DNA of 34,541 nucleotides from Geomicrobium sp. JCM 19039 (GTDB taxonomy: Bacteria > Bacillota > Bacilli > Bacillales > Marinococcaceae), in the NCBI RefSeq assembly GCF_000698145.1, contig NZ_BAXB01000033.1, forward strand, positions 1 through 34,541, written 5' to 3'. The number at the start of each line of letters is the position of its first letter. Position 1 is the first letter of the stretch. A program made the translations under genes and the position numbers. This document shows positions 1-7,602 of this stretch, piece after piece. Under the pieces are notes generated by a model, which ran no database searches, had not been told where the DNA came from, and saw only the letters and a list, made by a program, of their open reading frames with translations.

Positions 1-656
1 CATTATTGTGACACTTGAGCAAGAAAATCATGATTTTAAACGTGAATGTGCACGGTTTGAGAGCTGAATGGTCACATAAGTAACAGGCCATAACATTCCT
101 GGCGCCAGGTAGTGACCACCGGTCACGCCTTTATGCCCTTTGGCAAACATTTTCTGTGGTGCTCGCAACCCTTGCATTAACGACCAACGATCGTCAGCGA
201 AGTTGTCGATTTATTCACATGAACCTCATGAGCTAGTAACCATCGGCACCTCAGGTGCCGAAGAAAAACCATAAAGTCTTTGGTATACCTCGTGCTGATG
301 TGATGTTGGCTTTTGTGACCGAAAAGAGTAATGGAATTTCTTATGCCGAGCGTATAGGAGATAAAAATTTAATGCAGCATAACCACCTCAAGAATCAACG
401 AATTTCTTTAGTGCATCGCATCTTTTCATCGAGTCAGTCGCACAAGACAAACGGTAGCTTGTCGGTTTTTGCACCAGCACTCAATGGTGGTATCATTGAT
501 TTTGACAGGCTTTTACTTTCACAAAAAACTGGTGGCATCGCGAATAGTTCAGTGGAATTTCTGATCAAACAATACTTCTGTACGTTGTGCGATTCAGTCA
601 TCACTTGCTGTTCTTTTTTCGGATAAATCGCCGTCCAACTCCTTATACTACAAAAA
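1..656. other. Gene-free left end with several palindromes
   Basis: I see no convincing gene here. The open frames (a plus-strand frame at 255-626, a minus-strand frame at 28-177) lack ribosome binding sites and recognisable motifs. The stretch holds four perfect dyads: a 14-bp palindrome at 24-37, a 12-bp palindrome at 98-109, GTGACC/GGTCAC around a 3-nt loop at 112-126, and an 8-bp stem with a 1-nt loop at 244-260. It may be a regulatory or decayed mobile region; nothing identifies which. Confidence 0.4.
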
Positions 657-674
657 ATGATTAGGGGGTTGGAT

Positions 675-1814
675 ATGAAACGCACGGGATTGTATGCATG
701 CTTTATTATACTTTTCGCACTCATAACCGCTTGTAGTATGAATGGTGAAAACAACGCCATTTCAGAAGAAGAACTAGGAAGAATACAACATTTAGCGAAC
801 AACGATCCACAAGATGAGCAAATCAAAGAAGTTGATGAACTGCCAGACCTTTTGGCACATTTTATCGATGCGGGTCAAGGAGATGCGGTACTGTTGGAAA
901 CTGAAGAATTCAATATTCTTATTGATGCTGGTCGTCATGATGATACAGCTGTCGTAGATTTTCTACACGACCGAGATATTGAAGAGCTTGATTTGTTTAT
1001 TGGTTCCGATGTTCATGACGACCATATCGGCCAGCTTCCAGAGATTCTGGAGGAATTTATGGTACACGAAGTATGGATGAACGGAGATGCTGAGACAACT
1101 GAAACGTTTGAACGAGCACTTGATGCAATTCAATCGTCTGGTGCGGTTTATCATGAACCAAAAGCAGGAGATAGCACACTGCTAGAAAGAGGGCAGTTAA
1201 GTGTGTTGCATCCAGAACAACGAGGAGAGAATAAATATAACAACGCTCTCGTTGTAAAGTTTAATTATGGGGATGTGAGCATGCTTTTTACTGGAGATAT
1301 AGATGAACACGCAGAGGGTGAGCTTGTATCACGAGAGATGGACCTATCTTCACACATTCTAAAAGTCGCCGATCACGGATCAAATCGTTCAAGCTCAGAA
1401 AGCTTTCTCCAAGAAGTGCAGCCGGAAATAGCCATCTACTCAGCAGGTGAGGACAATTCGTTTGGTCATCCCCATGAAGAAGCACTACAGCGCCTCACAG
1501 CTACTGGAGCTGATGTGTACGGAACCGACACCGATGGGGTGGTGACAATTTATACAAATGGCCGGGACTACGTCGTGCGTACCGGGGACGGTGCGAAAGG
1601 ACCCGAATCTCTTTGTGAAGCTGGGCAAGTCGCAGTAAACAATGCAAACGCCAAAGAACTTCAAGAGATCTCTCACATCGGACCGGAGCGTGCCGAGCAA
1701 ATGATAGCTTTGCGTCCGTTTTCATCATATAATGATCTTATGCAAATTGACGGTATAGGAGAGCAACGACTAGAACAAATCGAATCAGAAAACAGTGTAT
1801 GCTTTATTGAATAG
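675..1814 (+). CDS. Secreted ComEC-like metallo-beta-lactamase lipoprotein with C-terminal helix-hairpin-helix
   Basis: The 379-residue product starts with a lipoprotein signal peptide ending in LITAC (Cys20), so it should be anchored outside the membrane. The start at 675 is chosen because AGGGGG lies just upstream; an earlier in-frame ATG at 657 would put that sequence inside the gene. Residues 61-300 resemble the metallo-beta-lactamase domain of ComEC/Rec2 (FIDAGQGDA, LFTGDID at 204-210, GHPHEE at 264-269). Residues 320-372 form a ComEA-like helix-hairpin-helix (NANAKEL, IGPERAEQMI, IDGIGEQRLEQI), normally a DNA-binding fold. The metal motif usually written HxHxDH reads DVHDDH (112-117), and the later HHGS reads DHGS (233-236), so two usual His positions are Asp. 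An extracellular hydrolase acting on or near DNA is an inference. The gene is followed after 9 nt by a DUF3006 gene, a pairing common in Bacillaceae. Confidence 0.85.
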   Translation: MKRTGLYACFIILFALITACSMNGENNAISEEELGRIQHLANNDPQDEQIKEVDELPDLLAHFIDAGQGDAVLLETEEFNILIDAGRHDDTAVVDFLHDRDIEELDLFIGSDVHDDHIGQLPEILEEFMVHEVWMNGDAETTETFERALDAIQSSGAVYHEPKAGDSTLLERGQLSVLHPEQRGENKYNNALVVKFNYGDVSMLFTGDIDEHAEGELVSREMDLSSHILKVADHGSNRSSSESFLQEVQPEIAIYSAGEDNSFGHPHEEALQRLTATGADVYGTDTDGVVTIYTNGRDYVVRTGDGAKGPESLCEAGQVAVNNANAKELQEISHIGPERAEQMIALRPFSSYNDLMQIDGIGEQRLEQIESENSVCFIE

Positions 1815-1823
1815 GAGGCAATG

Positions 1824-2084
1824 ATGCAAACCGTTCAAGCAGTAATCGACCGTATTGAAGACAGCATACATGCTGTGTTACTCGTAGGCGAAGACGAGAA
1901 AGAAAGAATTGTGTCTGTAGAAGCGCTTCCTGACGGTGTGAAAGAAGGGGAATGGCTTCAACTTACGATTGATGACGATCAAGTCACACACATTCAGCAA
2001 GACCGCGAGGAAACAGAACGAAGAGAGTCCCGAATCAAAAATAAAATGCAACAGCTTCAACAAAAGAAAGGGAACCGTTTCTAA
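1824..2084 (+). CDS. DUF3006 domain protein
   Basis: An 86-residue acidic protein matching the DUF3006 pattern: AVIDRIED near the start, a short beta-rich core (LLVGEDEKERIVSVEALPDG, KEGEWLQLTID), then a charged C-terminal helix with RIKNKMQQLQ. Two ATG codons are adjacent; the second (1824) is preferred because AGGAGG at 1813-1818 is then 5 nt away. It has no signal peptide and should be cytoplasmic. It is co-transcribed with the metallo-beta-lactamase lipoprotein and followed by a strong terminator. Its molecular function is unknown. Confidence 0.85.
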   Translation: MQTVQAVIDRIEDSIHAVLLVGEDEKERIVSVEALPDGVKEGEWLQLTIDDDQVTHIQQDREETERRESRIKNKMQQLQQKKGNRF

Positions 2085-2111
2085 CTTGGAGAGCTAAACC
2101 AATAGCAAACG

Positions 2112-2141
2112 AAAAGAAGCAGGCAACAGCCTGCTTCTTTT
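2112..2141 (+). terminator. Rho-independent terminator after the DUF3006 gene
   Basis: A 13-bp perfect stem (2112-2124 with 2129-2141) around the loop AACA, with the T-rich 3' arm CTTCTTTTCT. It ends the two-gene transcript. Confidence 0.85.
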
Positions 2142-2161
2142 CTAAAAAATGAGGGTTCGGA

Positions 2162-3028
2162 ATGTTCGCACAAAGTGAATTGCAGTTAATAGATAAACAA
2201 ACATTCCAATGGAAAACGGAATCGATACAGAAACCTAAACACGATGAAGTGCTCGTCCAAACGTTGGCATCAAGTATTAGCATTGGGGCAGAACTGTCTG
2301 CTTACTTTGGTGCTGTGAACGTGTACCCAATACAAACAGGGTATGAAAACGTCGCAGAAGTGGTTCAAATAGGTAACGAGGTTAACACAGTGCAGCCAGG
2401 AGATCGAGTTGTTGCCTTCTACGGACACAAGAATATCGAGATTTGTAAGGAGAACCAAGTCATCCTGCTGCCTGATCATGTGAACGAGAGAGCCGCACTC
2501 CTCGCCATACTTAGTTGCGATGCAGCAAAAGGGGTCAGAAAATTGGCACCGCGCAGAGAAGATCGTGTCGTTATTTCAGGCATGGGCGTAATCGGGCTTT
2601 GGGCGGTTTATTATTTGAAACAATTTTACGGTGTGAGGAACGTCGATGTAATCGAGCCGAACGCAGCTCGAATGCAACTCGCCAAAACATTCGGAGCAAA
2701 AGAACATGTCGATGAAGGTTCTCATAAGCTCGACGGTTATTACGATTACGGTCTTGAGTGTTCAGCTTCCAATCGCGCATTTGGTCAATTACAGCGGCTA
2801 ATGTGCACTAACGGAAGCATTTGTTTGTTGTCTGATGGAAATAGCGACCCATTTGAGTTAACGGATGATTACTTTCGTAAAGAACTTACTCTTTTCCGTT
2901 CGAGTGATGGTTGGAATTATCGTGAACACTTTGAGTGGTTTTTCCAACAAGTAAGCGACACACCTTACGTTTATGAACTATTTGAGCAAACCATTGAACA
3001 ATCTGAGCTGATTGAATGTTTTCACTGA
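2162..3028 (+). CDS. Medium-chain dehydrogenase/reductase (zinc-type alcohol dehydrogenase-like)
   Basis: The 288-residue protein has the MDR layout. An N-terminal GroES-like part contains GYENVAEVVQIGNEVNTVQPGDRVVA (written here only to its pattern: G-x3-G-x2-V-x4-GDRV), and a Rossmann domain starts near residue 135 with the dinucleotide motif SGMGVIGLWAV. The Cys/His pattern of catalytic zinc is not evident: the first ligand region reads SISIGAELSAYFG. The substrate cannot be told. The C-terminus ends soon after ELFEQTIEQ and looks somewhat short for the family, so a small truncation is possible. The start at 2162 has GAGGG about 6 nt upstream. It is a single gene between two terminators. 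Confidence 0.75.
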   Translation: MFAQSELQLIDKQTFQWKTESIQKPKHDEVLVQTLASSISIGAELSAYFGAVNVYPIQTGYENVAEVVQIGNEVNTVQPGDRVVAFYGHKNIEICKENQVILLPDHVNERAALLAILSCDAAKGVRKLAPRREDRVVISGMGVIGLWAVYYLKQFYGVRNVDVIEPNAARMQLAKTFGAKEHVDEGSHKLDGYYDYGLECSASNRAFGQLQRLMCTNGSICLLSDGNSDPFELTDDYFRKELTLFRSSDGWNYREHFEWFFQQVSDTPYVYELFEQTIEQSELIECFH

Positions 3029-3085
3029 CTAGCTGCACAAAAAATTCGCCCCTTAAAAGTTTTCGTGCAGTATCGCTAAAAATAA

Positions 3086-3116
3086 GGAGACCGCATCAAC
3101 AATGTTTGCGGTCTCC
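3086..3116. terminator. Bidirectional terminator between convergent genes
   Basis: GGAGACCGCA (3086-3095) pairs perfectly with TGCGGTCTCC (3107-3116) around an 11-nt loop. A T run follows on the plus strand, and an A-rich flank (T-rich on the minus strand) precedes it, so it can serve both the dehydrogenase and the convergent membrane protein gene. A second inverted repeat (CTGCAC near 3032 with GTGCAG near 3066) lies just before it. Confidence 0.8.
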
Positions 3117-3124
3117 CTATTTTT

Positions 3125-4271
3125 TTAATCGATATCAATACGCCACTTTCCGTCAGCAAGAACCTCAAACGCATAAACATCATCATCATTAAACATAAAC
3201 GTTTGGTTCCCTTCATAATGCCCAATCTCATTAACGAGTAAATTTTGCCCGTTTAATCGTACGACAAAGTTGCTATCACCGCTATGGGTGAAGGAAAGTC
3301 GTTTGTTACCGCTACTCATATCCACAAAGACGACGGAGTCTCCGGTTCCTTCAATCGAGTCATCTTCGTTAGTGACTTCTTCTGGAATCGTTTGCGTAAC
3401 GGAAGCTTCCCAACTGCCATCCGCTTTAACTTCCAAATAAAAATCATCAGTTTGAGGAATAACAGCAAACGTTTCTCCGTCATAATTGCCAATCTCATTC
3501 ACTAAAAGATCTTGGCCACCATATTCATCTTTTAAATACAAAGCAAAATTGCTTGACCCTTGATGTGTTGCATTGATAACCGCAAATCCAGCATTCAGAC
3601 TAAATGAATCAGTAGCGGTATCACCACTTCCGCTCAATTCAACAGGGTGAGAGCGAACAAAGGTTTCTTCAAAACGAATTTCACCGAACTCATCAATATG
3701 ATCGTGACCAATATACTCACCTTCAAAACCGTACTTCTCCGTAATATCTTCAGTTTGAGCAAACGGATAATACCCTAAAACAACATGAACTTCCCCATCC
3801 TGAAAGCTAGAAATATCTACTCTAGTAGCGAATTCACCATCTTGTACTTCGATATCTCCTTCAATAAATTCATCCATGTGATCTAAATTTGAAATCGTAT
3901 ATGTAAGAGTAACCCCATCTTCAAAGCTTGTGTCTCCAGATATGTGTATTTCGTCTTCAGTCGAACCAAAGTTTATACTTGCGTCTAACTCAACAGAGTG
4001 GACTTCAGACACAGACTCTTCCACCTCGTTAACCTCTTCTTCTTCAGCAGGCTCTTCATCTGCACGAGCGACGTCTTCCGACGAATCGTTAGGTAATAAA
4101 ACCCCCATCATCACAAAAGATAAAACCATCGCACCAAAAGAACCAACACTTGCAATCATCGTCCTCTTAAAATATTCCCGCTTCGTAAAAAAGAGGATAA
4201 AAGAAACCATCAAATAGACCGAAAGAAGCAAATGCCGCAAAAAAAGCGAATAACCCAAACAAAATTGCCAT
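3125..4271 (-). CDS. Acidic membrane-anchored protein with duplicated C-terminal domain; frame broken near its 5' end
   Basis: Family not recognised. The main frame (3125-4258, from a TTG) encodes an N-terminal hydrophobic segment, a basic stretch KREYFKR, a second membrane segment (about 33-56), an acidic linker (PAEEEEVNEVEE) and a beta-rich exported part. Residues about 208-287 and 304-374 are tandem copies of one domain, sharing G(S/T)GD, SNF, LLVNEIGxY and a closing G(S/K)W. The TTG has no ribosome binding site. A good one (GGAGGG) precedes an ATG at 4271 in another frame, whose product MAILFGLFAFFAAFASFG is a plausible first membrane helix. The intended gene therefore probably starts at 4271 and needs one base removed or two added between 4258 and about 4190, where a T7 run lies. 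The duplicated domain may bind a ligand outside the cell (inference). Confidence 0.65.
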
Positions 4272-4418
4272 CAAATCCCTCCAAATACTAAAGTAATGAT
4301 TATATATTACTATAATATCGGAAACAATTATATAATATAGAAGAAATAGGAAAATATATTTTTCGGAAAAAGTATTTGATCTAGCTAGACGTAGATTGCG
4401 CAAATGTAGATATAAAAA

Positions 4419-4450
4419 CATCAAAAAGGATCGAACCTAAAGGAACGACC
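4419..4450 (-). terminator. Probable terminator of the tRNA gene
   Basis: On the minus strand an imperfect stem (GGTCG...TTCC with GG...CGATCC) is followed by a T-rich tract just downstream of the tRNA. The stem contains bulges, so this is a moderate call. Confidence 0.4.
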
Positions 4451-4469
4451 CTGTCGTAATTATATTAAA

Positions 4470-4545
4470 TGGTGTCCCGTACTGGGCTCGAACCAGTGAC
4501 CTCCACCCTGTCAAGGTGGCGCTCTCCCAACTGAGCTAACGGAAC
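4470..4545 (-). tRNA. tRNA-Val (anticodon GAC)
   Basis: The minus strand folds into a complete 76-nt cloverleaf. The acceptor stem GTTCCGT/ACGGGAC has one G-T pair. The D arm is GCTC...GAGC, the anticodon stem CCACC/GGTGG encloses the loop TTGACAG (anticodon GAC), and the T arm is ACTGG-TTCGAGC-CCAGT. Discriminator A and an encoded CCA end the gene. It stands alone rather than in a tRNA cluster. Confidence 0.95.
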
Positions 4546-4686
4546 GTATAAGTAATGGCGACAACAATATTATAGGCTGATTTGTTCGTTTTTGTCAATA
4601 ATATTTTGTTGGTTTTTCCCTATCGAGCATGATCGATGTCCAGATTTATCGTCTTTTGTTACACTGTTTGAAAGGAGTGGTTATAA

Positions 4687-5828
4687 GTGAAAGCTTTTTA
4701 TAATGGAACAATTTTTAATGGAGACGGTGAAAAATATGAAGGGCAAGCGCTATTAATTGAAGACGGAAAAGTGAAACAAATTGTAAAGGAAGGGGATATT
4801 CCTTCTCAGGCGGAGAAAGTCGATGTTCGCGGCGGGTATATAACCCCTGGATTTATTGATGTGCATACGCATCTAGGTGTAAGTGAAGAGGGGATCGGGC
4901 AAGCAGGGCAGATTTCAACGAAACGAGCGACCCGGTCACGCCAGAAGTCCGCGCTCTTGATGGCCTCAATCCTTTAGAGGAAGGGTTTCAAAATGCGATC
5001 CGGACGGGTGTAACGACGGTGCAGGTGTTGCCAGGAAGTGCGAATGTGATCGGTGGAGAAATGTGCACAGTGAAAACATCAGGAAGTATTGCTGATCATA
5101 TGGCGATTGCAGCGCCGTCGGGTATGAAGGCGGCGTTTGGGGAAAACCCGAAACGTGTGTATGGTTCTCGTACGAAAAAGCCGATTACACGTATGGGCAT
5201 TGCCTCAATCTTTCGTGAAGAAATGTATCGTACGAAAGAGTATATGGAAAAACGAAAAGCCGGGACGACAGATTTTAAGCTTGGTTATGAGCAGTTAGCG
5301 AAAGTATTGCGAAAAGAAATTCCATTCCGCATTCATGCGCACCGAGCAGATGACATTGTTACAGTCCTTCGATTAAAGAAGGAGTTTGATTTTGATTTAA
5401 CGTTAGAACACGGGACGGAAGCCCATTTGATTGCTGATCATGTGGCGATGCACGATGTATCGGTGTCAGTTGGCCCAACGATGTCACCAAAATCAAAAAT
5501 CGAAACGAGTCAAAAAAGTTGGCACACACTAATGGAGCTTGAGATGAGAGGAGTTAATATTGCGATTACGACGGATCATCCTGTCATTGCCATTGAGCAT
5601 TTGCTCGTAAGTGCATCAAAAGCAATCACTGCTGGCCTAAGTGAAAAGACGGCCATGAAAGCTGTTACGTCAAATGCGGCTAAACATCTCGGGTTAGAGA
5701 ATCGAATCGGTCACCTCGCTAGTGGGATGGACGCAGACTTTGCGATCTGGACAGACCACCCGTTCCATTATGCATCCACGCATTTGAGCACATGGATTAA
5801 TGGAGAAAAAATCGAACCTACTGTGTAA
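4687..5828 (+). CDS. Imidazolonepropionase-like amidohydrolase (frameshifted)
   Basis: Metal-dependent amidohydrolase of the COG1228 type. Visible features are the metal motif GFIDVHTHLG near residue 60, the family segment LPGSANVIGGE, then HAHRADD, LEHGTEAH and TTDHPV carrying the other metal ligands. The GTG start at 4687 has AAAGGAGTGG upstream. The frame breaks near 4907-4911: frame 1 ends at 4977, and the frame that continues to 5828 first reads DFNETSDPVTPEVRALDGLN, as expected for the family. Adding one G to the GGG run at about 4906-4908 restores GQAGADFNETSDP. The repaired protein has about 380 residues, a normal length. The substrate is unknown. Sequencing error is more likely than a real pseudogene. 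Confidence 0.8.
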
Positions 5829-5839
5829 AGTAAACGATC

Positions 5840-5927
5840 CCTACACCTATTTTTTGGAATGATCTTTCATGTATGAAAGAAGAAACATGTTGGCAAAACT
5901 AGCATGTAAATAGAAAAGAGGTGTAGG
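5840..5927 (+). promoter_or_regulatory. Structured 5' leader that can hide the sodC ribosome binding site
   Basis: CCTACACCT (5840-5848) is perfectly complementary to AGGTGTAGG (5919-5927), which is the ribosome binding site of the following gene. Between them are two smaller hairpins: CTTTCAT/ATGAAAG at 5864-5879, and ACATG/CATGT further on. If transcription starts upstream of 5840, the pairing would block translation initiation; whether it does is untested. Confidence 0.4.
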
Positions 5928-5929
5928 AA

Positions 5930-6553
5930 TTGAGAAAGTATATGATCGTGGCAATGGTTGCGATTTTAGCTACGGGCTGTGCACAAGATGAGCAAACCCC
6001 TAGCGAGGATGAAGTAGAAGAAGTCAATGCCGTTCAACATGAGAATACGCCGTTGAAACCGTCAGCGATGGCAGAAATTATAAATGTAAATCAAGACGTC
6101 ATTGGCGAGGCGAATTTCTACCAAGATAGTCAAGGGAAGACGGTTGTCCATACGAAAGTCGAAGGGTTAGAGCCTGCAGGATTTCATGGGTTCCATATTC
6201 ATGAAAAAGGCATTTGTGAAGCGAATGGGGCTGACGGTCCGTTTACGACAGCGGGTGGACATTACTCTCCTGAAGATGTTTCTCATGATCATCATGCGGG
6301 AGACATGCCGTCCTTGTATGTGAATGAAGATGGCACTGCACAAGCGACCTTTATGATGGACCGATTTGGTGCAGAAGAGTTAATTGATGCGAATGTGTCT
6401 GTGATGATTCATGAAGGTGCCGATAACTTTGCGAACATTCCTGACCGTTATCAATCTTCAGAGTCAGACGCACCGGGCGCGGATGAAGAAACGAAGAAGG
6501 CAGGAGACGCTGGAGACCGAATTGGTTGTGGGGTTGTTGTTGTACCAGAGTAA
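5930..6553 (+). CDS. sodC: Cu/Zn superoxide dismutase-like lipoprotein
   Basis: A 207-residue lipoprotein: the signal peptide ends in LATGC (Cys17), followed by an acidic linker and a SodC domain. Metal ligands can be placed at H89 and H91 (GFHGFHIHEKGIC), H111 (GGHYSP), the His cluster 119-122, D125 and H161 (MIHEGADNFANIP). Cys96 and Cys200 (IGCGVV) fit the conserved disulfide. All expected ligands appear present, so superoxide dismutation at the outer face of the membrane is plausible. The TTG at 5930 is chosen because it gives a basic N-terminus (MRKYM) after AGGTGTAGG; an ATG at 5942 is the alternative. An insertion rich in Ser, Glu and Asp (about 174-195) precedes the last strand. Confidence 0.87.
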   Translation: MRKYMIVAMVAILATGCAQDEQTPSEDEVEEVNAVQHENTPLKPSAMAEIINVNQDVIGEANFYQDSQGKTVVHTKVEGLEPAGFHGFHIHEKGICEANGADGPFTTAGGHYSPEDVSHDHHAGDMPSLYVNEDGTAQATFMMDRFGAEELIDANVSVMIHEGADNFANIPDRYQSSESDAPGADEETKKAGDAGDRIGCGVVVVPE

Positions 6554-6554
6554 G

Positions 6555-6591
6555 CAAAAAAGGGTGCCGCTGTATGCGGCATCCTTTTTTT
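6555..6591 (+). terminator. Terminator after sodC
   Basis: AGGGTGCCGC (6561-6570) pairs with GCGGCATCCT (6576-6585) with one wobble around TGTAT. The stem is extended by A and T runs and ends in T7. Confidence 0.85.
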
Positions 6592-6643
6592 GGATAAAGA
6601 AACAAGCTCAAGGGAACGATAATCATAAAACAGGAGGGATTCG

Positions 6644-6889
6644 ATGACGACCCATTATGTATGCCCGGCATGCAAAACGAATAAAACACGTTTTCACATT
6701 ATTGAACAGTCTCCGCATGCGGTGAAGCTGAATCCACAAACGGGGGATGTAGTAGAAGAATACCAGCAATCAGAATTAGACCCGTTTCACCTGCCTTATA
6801 GTGGACCGAGCAATCGCATCCAATGTGGGGCATGTGGGTTAAATGAAGATGAACGTCAATTCATAAGAACTGACCTCTCGGCCACATAG
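6644..6889 (+). CDS. Small zinc-ribbon protein
   Basis: An 81-residue protein with two Cys pairs: CPACKTNKTRF at residues 8-18 and CGACG near residue 61. Together they can bind one zinc ion. The middle reads as a conserved acidic segment (DPFHLPYSGPSNRIQCGACGL, shown here by its DPFH and GPxxRIQCG parts). It resembles short conserved Bacillaceae proteins of unknown function. The ATG at 6644 is preceded by CAGGAGGG. It lies as a single gene between two terminators. Confidence 0.65.
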   Translation: MTTHYVCPACKTNKTRFHIIEQSPHAVKLNPQTGDVVEEYQQSELDPFHLPYSGPSNRIQCGACGLNEDERQFIRTDLSAT

Positions 6890-6890
6890 C

Positions 6891-6925
6891 AAAAAACGCA
6901 GATCGGTTTAAGATCTGCGTTTTTT
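6891..6925. terminator. Bidirectional terminator between zinc-ribbon and CsbD-like genes
   Basis: A 14-bp perfect stem (6891-6904 with 6912-6925) around a 7-nt loop, with A6 on the left and T6 on the right. It can end transcripts from both converging genes. Confidence 0.85.
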
Positions 6926-6931
6926 GATTCA

Positions 6932-7102
6932 TTACGTATCTTTTAGTTTGCCCTTTGTTTCTTGAGCTGTCCCTTTAACTTTATCGAATTTCCCTTTTGC
7001 TTGTAAATCAGGATCATTCGTTGCTTTACCTGCGGCATCTTCTGCAGAACCTTTAATCTTGTTGCCGAGTCCTTTTAGACGGTCTTTACTTCCTTTTCCC
7101 AT
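6932..7102 (-). CDS. CsbD-like general stress protein
   Basis: A 56-residue protein beginning MGKGSKDRLKGLGNKIKG and continuing SAEDAAGKATNDPDLQAKGK and KVKGTAQETKGKLKDT. This alternating K, G and A pattern with NDPDLQAKGK is typical of the CsbD family, linked to the SigB general stress response in B. subtilis. The molecular function is unknown. The ATG is preceded by GAGGAGG 9 nt upstream. Confidence 0.85.
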   Translation of the reverse strand: MGKGSKDRLKGLGNKIKGSAEDAAGKATNDPDLQAKGKFDKVKGTAQETKGKLKDT

Positions 7103-7175
7103 TTTGAAGTCCTCCTCGTTGAAGGTTACTTCATATATACCACCCGTTGTGCAAATGAAACCGTCTCGCCTGTAC

Positions 7176-7493
7176 TTATTTGGCGTATTGCTGAATGACT
7201 TTCATCAGTTCATCGATGGACTCTTGTTCTTTGCCGTTTTGGATGTCGTGTACGACGCACGTTTTCGTATGATGTTCAAGTAACGAGTAGCCGACTTTCT
7301 TTAATGCGGCTTGAACAGCTGTAATTTGAACGAGGATGTCGACGCAATATCGATCATCTTCAACCATGTTCTGCAAGCCGCGAATTTGACCTTCTACGCG
7401 ACGCAGTCGTTTCAACAATCGTTCCTTATCGTCATTTGTGTGTGGAGAAACCGGTTTTTTGTCCGGCTGTTCAATCAGGGTATCCTCCTGCAT
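7176..7493 (-). CDS. csoR: CsoR-type copper-sensing repressor
   Basis: A 105-residue all-helical DUF156 protein. The metal-site pattern is Cys50 (DRYCVDIL), then His75 and Cys79 (HHTKTC, HxxxC), as in Cu(I)-sensing CsoR rather than formaldehyde-sensing FrmR. RRVEGQIRGL near residues 31-40 is the DNA-binding helix segment of the family. The ATG at 7493 is chosen because GGGGG lies 8 nt upstream; a GTG at 7523 would place that site inside the gene. copZ lies 2.5 kb away on the other strand, and no copA is seen in this window. I could not identify a clear CsoR operator. Confidence 0.85.
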   Translation of the reverse strand: MQEDTLIEQPDKKPVSPHTNDDKERLLKRLRRVEGQIRGLQNMVEDDRYCVDILVQITAVQAALKKVGYSLLEHHTKTCVVHDIQNGKEQESIDELMKVIQQYAK

Positions 7494-7602
7494 ATTATGA
7501 ACCCCCTTACATGTATCGTTCACTCTCTCTAGTATAGCCTAGCAATGCCATATACGCTATAGTCATGTTTTCAGGCTTCCCGTCTATTTATTGAGCTATG
7601 CG

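Noticed and set aside
28..177. 49-residue minus-strand frame beginning MQGLRAPQKMF
   Set aside because: It lacks a ribosome binding site and family resemblance. It could be a fragment of a decayed gene, but nothing supports that.
255..626. 123-codon plus-strand frame near the left end
   Set aside because: No ribosome binding site, no recognisable motif and a composition unlike real proteins of this organism.
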